Assembly (NCBI RefSeq): GCF_026210795.1
Contig: NC_089447.1
Location: 2,544,501-2,608,500 of the forward strand
Source of the DNA: Rhizophagus irregularis
Lineage: Eukaryota; Glomeromycota; Glomeromycetes; Glomerales; Glomeraceae
Length of the DNA: 64,000 nucleotides
Reading direction: 5' to 3'
In this document: positions 1 to 11,400 of the stretch, piece after piece
Layout of the letters: each line of letters starts with the position of its first letter
Position numbering within the stretch: the stretch's first letter is position 1
Notes under the pieces: generated by a model
Told to the model about the DNA's origin: nothing
What the model saw: the letters and a program-made list of their open reading frames with translations, nothing else
Databases searched by the model: none
Program-made: the position numbers and the translations under genes

Positions 1-1550
1 TCATCCGTTACCCTACGAAGCCTCGTACTTATATACATGCGGACACTCGATCGGTCTCACTTTCCGCTTCGTTAAGCTATGCCAAATCTTCATTATTATT
101 TCATCTTTTTGCTCCGGTTCGATCACCTCTTATGAACAATCAAGTGTCTCAGATTTCTGATATCCAACTTCCTTCTTCGGCTTCTGCACTGTATATTGAT
201 GGTTCCTTCCTCCCTCCTTCTAGTCATCTGATATCTTCGATGACTTATGCATGGACTGCTATAGATCCTGATGGATTCATTTTGGAATCTCATTATAATA
301 TCACTCCTTGCGTTTTTCCTTCTGCTTTACGTTCAGAAATTTTCGCTTTATTGCACGGACTGGACTCCCTCCCTCGGAATTCAAAGATTACTGTCGCCAC
401 TGATTGTCCCCAATTACTTTCTTTATGGTCTTTGTATGCGGATGCTCCTTTTATTCCCAGAATGCTTAAAGAATCCAACCACCTTTTGTGGACCTCCATA
501 CGAACTATTATGTCGCAGAAGAATCTGGATGTTACTTTGATCAAGGTTCCCGCTCACGCTGATGACCCTTTGAATAATCATGTGGATGCTTTAGCTAAAG
601 CCGCTCATACTGATTTGCATCTTCCTTCCCATTCATCATCGGAATTACTTGCTCCTTGTATTTTACAATTTAATTCTTTACCTGTGGATATGAATATCCG
701 GAAATTCATTGGAGATATTTTTGACGCCAAGAGTCTCTTGACTCTTGCTTTACTCCCAAGATTCAATCTTAATTCCTCTATTTCAGATATTGATTGGGCT
801 TGTACCAAATTTTGTTTTAATAATAAACAACTACAATTCTCCCATCGAAATGGCCGGTCTGATTTTTGTGCTTTCCGTATCAAGATTTTATTGGATATGC
901 TTCCGACACTCACAACTCTTCAAAGACGAAAGCCTCATATTTATGATCCGAGTTGGCTCTGTCCTCAGTGCAACTCCTTTCCTGAGACTTTAGACCATTT
1001 ATGGACTTGTCCTTATATTTTACCTGAATTTAGTCCTTTTAATACTTTTAAAACACTTCTCCTGGTCCTTAGAACCGTTTGTCTTGGAAAATTTCTTTCC
1101 ACGACTCCTTTGAAATCTCTACCGGACTCCTTTGTTATGGAATTTACGGCTATGGATTGTTGGGACTGTGATCCTCCTTCAAATTCTTGTCTGCGACTTA
1201 CACGTGGACTTATACCGATGTCTCTTACTAGTTTTCTTGGAACATATTTTTCATTATCCACTATTTGTTCTATTCTTGATACACCTTTACATGATTTTCA
1301 TTTTGATCTCTACGTACAAATCTGGTTGTGCCGTTCCGTTTTCTTTCATCATTGGGAATCAGCTCAAGGCATTACCAATAAAATGAAATCGTCCGTTATT
1401 GGGCCTTCTTCTACTACTCATCCTTTCTCGCAAATTTCTTCTGCAATTTTGACACCTTCTTTGGCGACAGCTTCCTTGGATTCCTGGGTTTCTTGGGTTT
1501 CCTCTTATATAATCCATGGGGGATCTTGGATTTCGCATTTGGATTTTTAG
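1..1550 (+). pseudogene. LINE ORF2 C-terminal part: RNase H plus CCHC finger (copy A)
   Basis: The frame is open from position 3, so this is the tail of a longer polyprotein rather than a gene starting at the ATG at 132. The RNase H1-type core is visible: LYIDGSF (first Asp), a Glu in ALRSEIFALLHGL, Asp in VATDC, and HVDALAKAAH with the last Asp. It would remove RNA from the cDNA hybrid during target-primed reverse transcription. About 150 residues further on is CPQC-x8-H-x4-C, a zinc finger typical of LINE C-termini. A TAG at 1548-1550 replaces the TGG of copies B and C and removes about 18 residues. This copy is the least damaged RNase H region in the window. Confidence 0.85.
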
Positions 1551-1859
1551 CGCCGCTTAACAGTTCAGCCTCTACTTAGGATTTCTTTTTGGTAACGGAT
1601 TGGATCTTTGGATATGCTGAATAGTTGACTCACACTGGCCTTCGGGTAAAGTTGGGGTATGCGTTTCTGTAATAGTTTAGTTTTTCTTTACTTAATTTTA
1701 TTTTGTTTAGATTTCTTTACTTGTATGAATCGTGAAGCTAGTTCTTTTTATTTTTTATGTTTAATTTTCTATATTTTATTTGTAATATTGTTCGATTTGA
1801 GTTTTGTACTTTTCGTTTAAAATTTAAAATAAAAGATAAAGTCATAAGACTGTTTGCTC

Positions 1860-1875
1860 ATAATCACCAAATATG
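1860..1875 (+). repeat. Shared 16-mer at every junction of the LINE/SINE array
   Basis: ATAATCACCAAATATG occurs at 1860-1875, 13338-13353, 14354-14369, 15377-15392 and 23654-23669. These are the 3' ends of LINE A, LINE B, tRNA-related unit 1, unit 2 and LINE C. In the first four cases the next element begins immediately after it. It is either a common 3' tail recognised by one reverse transcriptase, or a target site duplicated at each insertion. The sequence alone does not decide between these. Confidence 0.9.
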
Positions 1876-2016
1876 AAAATCATCGCAACTCTTTCCTGAA
1901 ATTTTGAAAATACTAATAAAAATTTAATTTTGAAATTTTCGTTCGAAAATTTCTAAGTGCTCGTTCACAATACTAATATTTTCCCAGTTGCTTTCCTCTT
2001 TACTGAGCTTTAAACT

Positions 2017-4136
2017 ATGACTACACCTCCAGCTCCTTCTGTTATTAACCCAGATATTCCACCGCCACCGCGTCCTGTTGTTTCTACTCCCTCTGGAGAC
2101 TGACCTTTATCTCCCACTAGTACCGCTGGCGCACCCAATAAACGTACACGTACTGTCTCTGATGACGCGATGAATGTTGATATAACTTTACCCTCAGCTT
2201 CTGCTTCCACTTTTACTTCTACCGTTCCTTCTAGTCTTCCTGTCAACAAAGTCCAAGTGATTACCTCTCCCCATAATACTACTACTCTTGTTGAAACTGT
2301 TGACGCTTCTATTCATGCTCCTTCCAACACCGATGGTAAAGGCAAAGCTGTTGCCTTCGATATCCCGGAACGCCGACCATCCCCTGATGGTAATGCTGCC
2401 GCTATCAGATCCGCACCCACTCGTTATCATGCTGCGGCCTATCTACGTGATGTACCTGACGCGTTCAAAGCTAAATTCACCACCAATCGCTCTATGTGTG
2501 ACGAAGTAAATTGTTCACTCTCCCGATATCCTTCCTATGGTGCCCGTGCACGTTGCGATAGATCAGGCGATAGCAAAAAGATCCTTGTCTTCTTTAATAA
2601 TCAGCATGATTATACCGATTGTGTCAGCTCCCCACGTGCAGATCTTCTCAATTTAGCCTTTACTCATTATTCCCTTGCAGATGCCAAACTCAATGATGAA
2701 GCAAAGTCTTTGTTTGTTACCGACATTCCACTTTTCCTAAACGAGACGCAAGTCCGCCAGGCATTTTCCCGATATGGCACTGTGATTAAATGCAAACTCA
2801 CCCCTAAGAAACATTACTATAATGGTCATATCCAGTTTTCCTCCGCGAATGCAGTTACCCAATTTAATGATATTTGGGCGATCATTTGCCTTAGTAATTC
2901 TTTACGTGTCTGCCCGGCATCTTTCTCGAAATTCCAACGCGACAGCCGTAGAGAACATGTCGCTATCCTTGCCGGCATCCCAAAAAATATTAAAGAGGCC
3001 GACCTTCTAGAAATTGCTACTCAAGTTAATGCTAAAGCCCTTAACGTTCCACTATCTATCAACTCCTACAAGCCTAAACCCTATGCATATTTGAATTTCT
3101 CCTCATTTGACACTCTTGAGGCTGCGAAAGAAATGACCGTAGCTTTCCGTGGCAAAGGGTTGACGTGGCACACTCCCAATGAAACACATACTTTATGCCA
3201 TGTTTGTGGGCGTCCTGGTTGTTCACCTTCTGTTTGTAATCCTCATCCTACGCGAAAAGTGGATGATCGCCTTGACAAACTATACTCACGCTTCAATGCT
3301 AGTTCTCGACGTGGTCGTCAGGATTCATGCCAATCACGTGATAAATCCAATTCTCATTCAAGATCACGATCTAATTCCAGATCCCGCAATCTTTCTTCTT
3401 CATCCCGATCCAATAACAGTAATAACCGTACCAATAATACTCGTCCTAATACTTCTCGTAATAACAACCGAACCAACAGTATTAATAATACTAACATTCC
3501 CAGTAACAATGATTATTCTTCCGGTTTTATTCAACCCCCACCTGAACCTCGTCCTAATGGTTCTACACATACCTCTTCTTCTAACAATTCTGCTTTTACT
3601 CTTCCTCAACATATCATTGATGAATTAAAGGCACAGATCAAAGAGATTGCTACTACCCTCAAATCTCTTGATGAAACTGTTTCCTGGATGCAGAATACTA
3701 TCACGCATCATGATTATAGAATTTCTGAGCTCGAATCAATGATGAATTATGATAACGATAATCCTGGTGACTCAGATTTGTACCCACCTCATAATGATCA
3801 AGAAACCCATTCTTATGATAATGGATGGGATAATGTCTCAGCCCATGACACGAATTCAGGATTCAATCTTCCTTCTCATATTCCCCCTCTCTTATGAACA
3901 CTTCACCTGATGCTTCCTTTTCTGCCTTGGATCCTAACTCTGTCTTATCATGACGACATGTCCCCTTACCTAACTCTCGATCTCCTATTATTGCCCCTGA
4001 TGCTAATGCTTCTCGTCTGCAATTGGAAATTTCTAATGTCACTAATACACACAAAAACTTTTCTGCCCAACTTGGTTCTATTATGGATAAATTAAACTCC
4101 TTTCCCCCCTCAAAACCTTCCCCTTCTAATGATTGA
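2017..4136 (+). pseudogene. LINE ORF1: RNA-binding protein with two RRMs, zinc knuckle and RS segment (copy B)
   Basis: The start is ATG 2017, conserved at 15816 in copy C. CGA has become TGA at 2101, so the longest open stretch begins downstream at 2170. The protein runs: Ser/Thr/Pro-rich N-terminus; an RRM-like domain with RNP2 LFVTDIP and RNP1-like KKHYYNGHIQF; a second RRM-like domain starting at HVAILAGIPKN; a Cys-rich knuckle CHVCGRPGCSPSVC; an Arg/Ser-rich stretch (about 3330-3410); an Asn-rich linker; and a probable coiled coil (IDELKAQIKEIATTLKSL). ORF1 proteins of this kind bind the LINE RNA in an RNP. A single-base deletion near 3885 ends the frame at 3897. The ancestral stop is TGA 4134-4136, where ORF2 already overlaps. 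Confidence 0.85.
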
Positions 4137-5011
4137 ACACCAACTTAATTTGGGTGATTTACAGGGATTTCACTCCCCTGACAGTGTGTTGCCTGATAAT
4201 CTTATTAACAATATCCCTTCCTTTTCTCCTTCCCTCTTATTAAATTTGGACAAATCAATGTTAATGGTTTATGTTCCCCTGTTAGACAATTGCACTTGTT
4301 AAATTATTTCTTGCATTCCTCATTTGGTGTTTTATCTCTGAATGATACTCGTCTTACTTCATCTAGTGCTAAATTTATTTATCATAATGATCATTCCCAG
4401 TATAATTTTAAGTCCTATTGGGCTTCTTCCCTTTCTAATTCATGACCTCATGATGGTGTAGGTTTCTTACTTCGCCACCCTTTACATAAACATGTTCAGA
4501 AGATTGACCCTTGGAACGGTCGTCTTTTAAAATTGGATCTTTTTTTCCATCAAACTAAAATTTCTATTATTTCAGTTTATATTCCTCCTTACCATTCTAT
4601 TCATTACAAAGAACGTGATGCTATTTTTATACAACTTAATTTATGGCTTGATAAAGCCCGTTCTAATAATTATCACGTAGTTATCCTTGGTGACTTTAAT
4701 GCAGATGAACTTTCACATTCACACCTTCCACAACATCATTTGAAAATTTTGCGATCACTCTCTTCTCGATATTTTACGGATCATCAATCCCATATTTCCT
4801 CAATTTCAGGTCTTAGTCCTACCTTTTATTATCAGAATGGTTCTTCAAGACTTGATTATATTTGGTCATCCCCTGGATTTCCTGCTCCTGGTCTTTTTTC
4901 TCAAGTTGAAACTTGTCCTAAGCTGAATGATAATCAATTTACTGATCACCGTGTACTTATAACGGCCTTTGATTTTAGCTCTTGTTTCGCTACTTTAGCT
5001 AAAGCTAGATT
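4129..5011 (+). pseudogene. LINE ORF2 N-terminal part: AP-like endonuclease (copy B)
   Basis: ORF2 starts at ATG 4129, inside the last codons of ORF1 (ATGATTGA). Endonuclease/exonuclease/phosphatase motifs: LNVNGL-like start, IISVYIPPYHS, VILGDFNADE (catalytic Asp and Asn), SSRLDYIWSSP and TDHRVL with the terminal His. The enzyme would nick target DNA to prime reverse transcription. A single-base deletion near 4230 shifts the frame, and a TGA at 4444 replaces CAA of copy C, so the longest open stretch is 4533-5042. The hAT insertion at 5012 cuts the coding sequence shortly after the endonuclease. The reading frame resumes correctly at 8478. Confidence 0.85.
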
Positions 5012-8000
5012 TAGAGCTTTCCTTGAACAAATAATATCCTAGGATTAATTCGGATTATCCTATTATCCATATTATATTCGGATAATTGTTATCCGGTTAA
5101 CCGGATCTACAAATTTAAAAATGGATAAATCCTAGGATTATCCGGATTATTCTAGACTAAATATATTGATCAACATGCATATTGCATAAAACTTTATCTT
5201 TTTTGCATAAACGACACATTTTTTTTTCATTCCAATAAGAACTAGATTAAAGAAACAAAGAACTTGTTAACAAAGCCAAAGTATATCATTTCCAAATATG
5301 TTAACTAATAGAACTTCAAAGAAGCATTCACGGTCTGAAGATAATCATAATATTGATTATATTGATGTAGAAAAGTTTATTCCTAGTTTGAATAATACTG
5401 ACGATAATATTTTAGAAAAAAATGCAAATATATTTGAAAAATTAGAAGAAAAATCTGATTCATTAAAGGTTCAAGTCAAAAACAAAGGAGGTTCAAAACT
5501 TCGCAGTTGGATATATAATTGGGGTGAAAGAAAAAATCATCCAACAGATCCAAAAAAATTTATATTTGAATGTAATCAAATATTAGATAACGGTGAACTC
5601 TGTGCTACAAAAATTGAAACAACAGGTTCAACTGGTAATATTATTAGTCATCTTGGACGAAAGCATAAAATTTATGAACATTCTACACCTTTAACGGCTA
5701 CATCATCTCTAAAACAAGAAAAAATTGATCGTTATACCATTTCATCAGATTCATCTCCACAAATGACACAAGATCGACAAAAATATTTGGAAACACTTCT
5801 TTTTGAATGGCTTGTTTTAGATTTTCAACCACTTTATCTTTTAAAATCTCCTTCTTTTCGTCAATTTATTAATGCATTAAATAAAAATTTTGAACTTCCA
5901 ACTGATAAAGAATTTCGAAAAAGAATTTTTGAAGCATCTGAATTTTCAAAAAAACAATTAAAGCAATATATCCATGAAAATTCAAATTCAGTTTCTCTGA
6001 CCTGTGACCTTTGGACTTCTCGCAGTAAGCAAGGATTCCTAGGTATTACGTGCCATTTTATTACACCAGATTTTGAGATGAGAGAGATAACTTTGGCTAT
6101 TCAATATATGCCATATCCACATACTGGAGATGCTATTCAAAAGACATTAGAAAAAGTTATCTATGAATGGGAATTACAAGACAAAGTTTTTTTTTGTACG
6201 ACGGACAATGCTGCCAATATGAAAAAATGTTTCAACCAAATTACTTTGTTACGGCGATTATCATGTACTGCCCATACAATTCAACTAGTTGTTGGGAAAG
6301 GATTGCTTATTGCTGAAGTTTTGATTGCCCGTGCAAAAAGATTAATTAATTTTTTCACTTCGCCTAAACAAAATGAACGCCTTTTGGATGCACAAATAAA
6401 AAATTCTGAAGAAAATCCAGAAGAGGAAAATGATTTGCATGCGGTTTTTTATAGGGCAATTACAGATGTTGAAACACGTTGGTCAAGCACATTTATAGCA
6501 TGGGAAAGGTTAATAATTCTAAAACCTTATATTGATATTGTTATTACTTCATTAGATGCAAGCAAGGATCGTAATGCTAAAGACGATGCAAAAAGATTAA
6601 AGAAAATTAATCTTACTAATAATGAATGGGATGCTATAAGAGATTTACTTGAAATTTTAGGACCTTTTGCTGAATTGACGGAAAGGCTAGAGGGTACGAA
6701 GTACGCAACAATGAGCTATATATATCCAGGTATTACTAAACTCAAAAAACTCTTTCATCCAGCAAGAGAATTTTGTAATAGTGATATGAATTTAGAAACA
6801 AATGATGATGCATTTGAAGAACATCAATTTGAAGAAGTTGATGAAGATGATGAACCTGGAGCTAGGCGAAAAATTCAAATAAATACTCCTGTTAATACCT
6901 CCAACCTTTTGGATAAGATTAAAGCCAATCTTTATAAAGCACTTGAAAATTACTATGAAGTGATTGAGAAGGAAGCATTAATCGCAGCATTATTAGACCC
7001 ACGTAAGAAAAAGATGAAATTTGCAACAAATGATCAAAAGGAGTTAGCAAAGACTAGCCTTATTGAAGTATATGAATTGGCAAAAATTAATATTAATTTT
7101 CAACAAGAATCACATGGACTAAAACCAAAAAAAAGGAAAGTATCTAAAGCACATGTTTATAAAAAAACCTTATTTTCTGATGATGAGTTTAATGATAATC
7201 AAGTTGAAGATAATGAAGTTGAAAGATATTTAGTGATGGCACAAGCACAAAATGATCAGGATCCTTTGAAGTGGTGGGATGTCAATAAAGGCCAATTTCC
7301 TATTTTGGCTCAACTAGGACGTAAATATTTATCCATCCAAGCAACGTCAGGAGCGAGTGAAAGAGTTTTTAGTGATGCTGGGCTAATAATGTCTGCTAAA
7401 AGGACAAGTATGAAGGAGGATTTGTTTGAAGCTTTAATTTTTTTGAAAAGGAATGGTGATTTAATAGGAGGGATGTTTAATAATAATACATAGTACATGG
7501 TAATATAATAGATAACGGTAAAATTTTACGCGAAGGCAATAAAAAATTTCCATCCATATACTATATGCTGCTCTTTATTTTTTTTTACGTGGATACAACG
7601 AAAGTGGAATATAATTAACCAAAATAATTAATAAAAAATAATGAGTTGATAGAAAATTTTGAAAAGGAATCTCTACCTTCTTCACTATAAAAATAAACCT
7701 ATACACAAGTGTTTTCGTCCTATTTTATAACTAAAATCTGATTTAGAAATAAAATCAATAAAATCTGATTTCACCACGCAACATAATTACTAAAGATATG
7801 TATTTATAGTAATGTTTTTCCTTTCTGAATTTCTATTGCTAAATTAAAAAAAATAAATAAAAAATAAATAAATAAATCAAATAATAATATCGTAAAAAAT
7901 TCTTATTATTGATTTATACCTTGGTTATTGATCAGAATCGTAAATCTTTAACGTTAATATTATTAAATATTAATTCATGAATATATTCAACTTGTATTTC

Positions 8001-8469
8001 GAAATATTACACTCGAATTTTATCCAACGTTATATATTCATTCCTTAACCCTTGAAATTAAACAAAGTGTGAAAAAAAGAAAATTTTATAAATGATTAAA
8101 TTATGAAAAAAAAAAAATATTTTCGTTCAACTGACCTTTTTTGCCCATTAAAATATGAAATCTTTAATGTACTTCATTACGAAACTATGAAAACTCAGTA
8201 GAATTCTTCAAATATAAACAATACAATTTCCTACTTCTACATTACTTCTACTACAAATTCTTTCACACGCATGAACCTCCTAAAAAAACTTTTATTATTT
8301 AACATTACACAATAATCATATGAATATCCATTATCCTAAGATAATTCGAATTATTCTAGGATTATTTATTCGGATTATCCATTATCCTATTTAATGGGAT
8401 ATCCGGATTTCAAAATTTCCAAACGGGTTATCCTATATTATCCATAGGGTAATTCGGTGAAAAGCTCTA
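5012..8469 (+). mobile_element. Complete hAT DNA transposon (3458 bp) inside LINE copy B
   Basis: The element is flanked by perfect 8-bp duplications GCTAGATT (5004-5011 and 8470-8477); copy C has the empty site GTTAGATT. The ends are TAGAGCTTTCC and, on the reverse strand, TAGAGCTTTTCACC. About 140 bp at each end is packed with GGATTATCC-like palindromes and half-sites, probably transposase-binding subterminal repeats. It contains one uninterrupted transposase gene. From 7494 to 8330 it is AT-rich non-coding DNA in which I see no gene. It is the only element in the window that looks structurally and coding-wise intact. Confidence 0.95.
5298..7493 (+). CDS. hAT family transposase with BED zinc finger, intact
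   Basis: This 731-residue intronless protein would cut and paste the surrounding element. Features in order: acidic N-terminus; BED-type zinc finger with C92, C102, H118 and H123; RNase H-like catalytic fold with first Asp in LTCDLWTSRSKQGFLGIT (D237), second Asp in CTTDNAANMKKC (D303), and the C-x2-H motif CTAHTIQLVV (C323, H326); conserved Trp in VETRWSSTF (W394); candidate catalytic Glu around residues 459-465. The C-terminal dimerisation domain (DPLKWWDVN through SGASERVFSDAG to about residue 715) is complete. Length is normal for the superfamily. The start is the first ATG in frame, 286 bp from the left end. There is no internal stop. Confidence 0.95.
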   Translation: MLTNRTSKKHSRSEDNHNIDYIDVEKFIPSLNNTDDNILEKNANIFEKLEEKSDSLKVQVKNKGGSKLRSWIYNWGERKNHPTDPKKFIFECNQILDNGELCATKIETTGSTGNIISHLGRKHKIYEHSTPLTATSSLKQEKIDRYTISSDSSPQMTQDRQKYLETLLFEWLVLDFQPLYLLKSPSFRQFINALNKNFELPTDKEFRKRIFEASEFSKKQLKQYIHENSNSVSLTCDLWTSRSKQGFLGITCHFITPDFEMREITLAIQYMPYPHTGDAIQKTLEKVIYEWELQDKVFFCTTDNAANMKKCFNQITLLRRLSCTAHTIQLVVGKGLLIAEVLIARAKRLINFFTSPKQNERLLDAQIKNSEENPEEENDLHAVFYRAITDVETRWSSTFIAWERLIILKPYIDIVITSLDASKDRNAKDDAKRLKKINLTNNEWDAIRDLLEILGPFAELTERLEGTKYATMSYIYPGITKLKKLFHPAREFCNSDMNLETNDDAFEEHQFEEVDEDDEPGARRKIQINTPVNTSNLLDKIKANLYKALENYYEVIEKEALIAALLDPRKKKMKFATNDQKELAKTSLIEVYELAKININFQQESHGLKPKKRKVSKAHVYKKTLFSDDEFNDNQVEDNEVERYLVMAQAQNDQDPLKWWDVNKGQFPILAQLGRKYLSIQATSGASERVFSDAGLIMSAKRTSMKEDLFEALIFLKRNGDLIGGMFNNNT

Positions 8470-8477
8470 GCTAGATT

Positions 8478-11400
8478 AAAGCAGAAACGCAAACAACGTA
8501 CCATTTTTCTTTACAGGAATTTAAAAGAAGACATTTGGGAGACATTTTCCAATGAAGTAAATTCACGTCTGGAGTTGTATTAGACCACACATCATTCCTC
8601 CATTTCCTCTCTTTCAGCTCTGTCTTTGAACAAACTTTGGCATGCTCTTAAAAGTTCTATTCTTGGCGGTGCCATTGATTCTCTACCATTTCAACATGTA
8701 TCCAATACTCATCACCATAAATATCCTCCCGAGCTTACCATGCTTATTGCTATCAATAAATTCTTGGATCGATTATTGTTTAAATTGACCACATCTAGGC
8801 CTAGTCGTCCTGCTCAAATTTCACAAATGATTAATTCTTTACCTACCTAATTAAACCTTCTTAAATCTCTTTTAACAAATTATACTATACCTTCTTATAG
8901 TATTACACCACTTTCCACTTTTGTCAAATTTTTGCGTTCACAAAAAGCTTTGGTCTCAGCTTATCTTTTCACGCAATTTCATCAACATCGTGTAGATTCC
9001 ATTGAATATTATACTGCTCTTAGAGATGAACATTTCTCTACGTCTCCGGGCTCTTTTATTTCTTCAGCCCTATCAGTGGAACATCGTTCTATCGTTCTTG
9101 ACAGAGTTTTGGTTGTAATCGACTCCAAACCCACCCTTTTTACTGATCCTTCGGATATCAAACAAGCGGCTATCAAACATTTCCAATCAGTTGTTACTCC
9201 TCCTTTAGTCCAGTATTCTTCTACAGATTCATTTCCTCCATGATGGCAACGAGCGTATACTCCTCTTCCTGATATTGATTTATTGTTATACAACTCGATC
9301 ATGTCTCCCATTCTGGAAGATGAATGGAAGAACACTCTCAATTCTATGCCTAACAACAAAGCCTCTGGTCCTTCCAAGATCTCTTATGAGATGCTCAAAC
9401 ATTTAACTGGCGAAGCTTTTAATTTGTCTCTTATTTTAGCTAATGCCTGTCTTAACCAAGGCGATATTCCTGCTGATTGGCGTGAAGCGCTTGTATATTC
9501 CATTCCAAAGCCTCATGAATTTGATGCCCAATTAAAAAATACGCGGCCTATCACTTTGCTGGAAACTGTACGGAAATGTGTGGTTAAGGTCGTTACAACT
9601 CGACTTTCAAAAATCCTAGCTGATAATCAAGTGCTTCAAGGTGTTAATTTTGCTGGATTACCAGGCGGTTCTACCGATATTCCTATTAAGATGCTTGATG
9701 CTATTATTCATCAACGACGCTTTGACAAAAGTGATGACCAAGAGTTATGGATTGTTTCTCAAGACATTTCTAAGGCCTTTGACTCAATTGATTTGCATAT
9801 GCTTAGATTAGCTTTAATTCGCCTGCATATACCATCTTTATTGATTAAATTTATCATTAACCTTTTTACAAGACGGAATAATAAAATTATTACCCATCAT
9901 GGTGATACTTCTGGATATAGAGTTAGAATTGGTATTGACCAGGGTGAAATCATTTCTCCACTATTATGGGTTATCTACTTGGATCCTTTACTTACCACAC
10001 TTAATCGAGAAGCTTGTGATCCCTTTATTTTGAAATCTTCTGCATTATTGGATTATTCTCCAATTGAATATGAACAACACAATCTTCCTGTTTCACATAT
10101 TACATTTATGGATGACTCTACTTTGATTGCTTCATCTAAACGAGGAATTGAAGATCACCTTTCCATTACAGCTGAATTTTATACCTTAAATAATACTCAA
10201 GCAAACTCAGCAAAATATATCCTTCTTTCTTCTGAACAATTTTCTCAAACTATTGTGTTTAATCTTTCTCTTTCTCCTCTAATTGCATCTCATACCCTTA
10301 CTTTAAAGGCGTTAGCCTTATCTACATCCTTTCGTTTTTTAGGTGTTTGGTTTAATCTTTCGGCTTCTTCTCATTTTGTTCACAACCAAACTGTTTCCAT
10401 GGTCAAAGATATGGCTGCTTTACTTAGTCCTAAAAAACTTTTGGCGCAACATGTGGCTTATCTTTATAATATTGTTTTACTTCCGAGGCTAGAGTTTCGC
10501 CTACAATCCACATTATTTGCTGAATCCACCATTAATCGCATGGTCTCTCCAATGCTTTCCTTTATTCGACAGAAGGCTGGCCTTTCCTCCGTCACCCCTC
10601 TTCCTGCGCTTTTCACATTGTTACCATTCTCTATTCAACAAGCGTTTGGCCAATTTTTATCATCTCATGTGGCTTCATGGCAGAAAATTTTTTCTCACTT
10701 TTCATATAAGCTCTTTGCCAATTATATGATTACTTATCTCCAAGGTTTTTTGGACTGTGACGCCTGTCCTTCTACTATCGACCTGGAACCATGGTCCCAT
10801 ACCTTTTCCTTGCGAACACATTCTTTATTCAATTCTTTATTGTTCTCTTCTCGATTAAATATCACGTGGTCTTTATTGTTCCGACCTCTGAGGAAAGATT
10901 TATGTCTGGCGATTCCACTCTGGTCTATTTTACCGAAAGATTTATTTACTTCCATGAAAAATGTTCGAAAAAATTTCTGTACTCATTTTCTTGCTCAATT
11001 GATTACACCGTGTGGCTCTCGACTTTTCTCATGGAAAGATTTACGCTTTCTTAAACGAGTATCTAACAAAGGATCTGTGCCTGCTTGGTTTAATTATTTG
11101 TTTAATCTTATTGTTATTCCTAATTCATTTTCCTTTTTTATTTTACAACAATGTAGAATTCCTACTAGTTCTCATACTGTAGCTTCTATTTCTTTTATAG
11201 ACATTAGTCGAAATTATTGGTTTAACCCTCAATGAGCTATTTCTTTTAATCGTAATACTAATTCTTTTCTTGTTGGCCGAGTGATTACTACCTATCCTGC
11301 TCCACGTAACGAAGCTCTTATCTCACATTGGATTGCAAATTCGGTTGATAATTTGCTTTCTGAATTTACAGCATGCCGAGGATGTGCCTCTGCTATCTCG

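Larger units (their letters stand above)
1..1875 (+). mobile_element. LINE copy A, 3' part (non-LTR retrotransposon)
   Basis: This is the 3' end of a LINE whose 5' part lies outside the window. It holds the last part of ORF2 (RNase H and C-terminal zinc finger), then about 325 bp of 3' UTR. The UTR is nearly identical to those of copies B and C: an ACTCACACTGGCCTTCGGG block, a T-rich stretch, and the end GTCATAAGACTGTTTGCTC followed by the shared 16-mer. There is no poly(A) tail. Copy B starts directly after this end. Confidence 0.88.
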
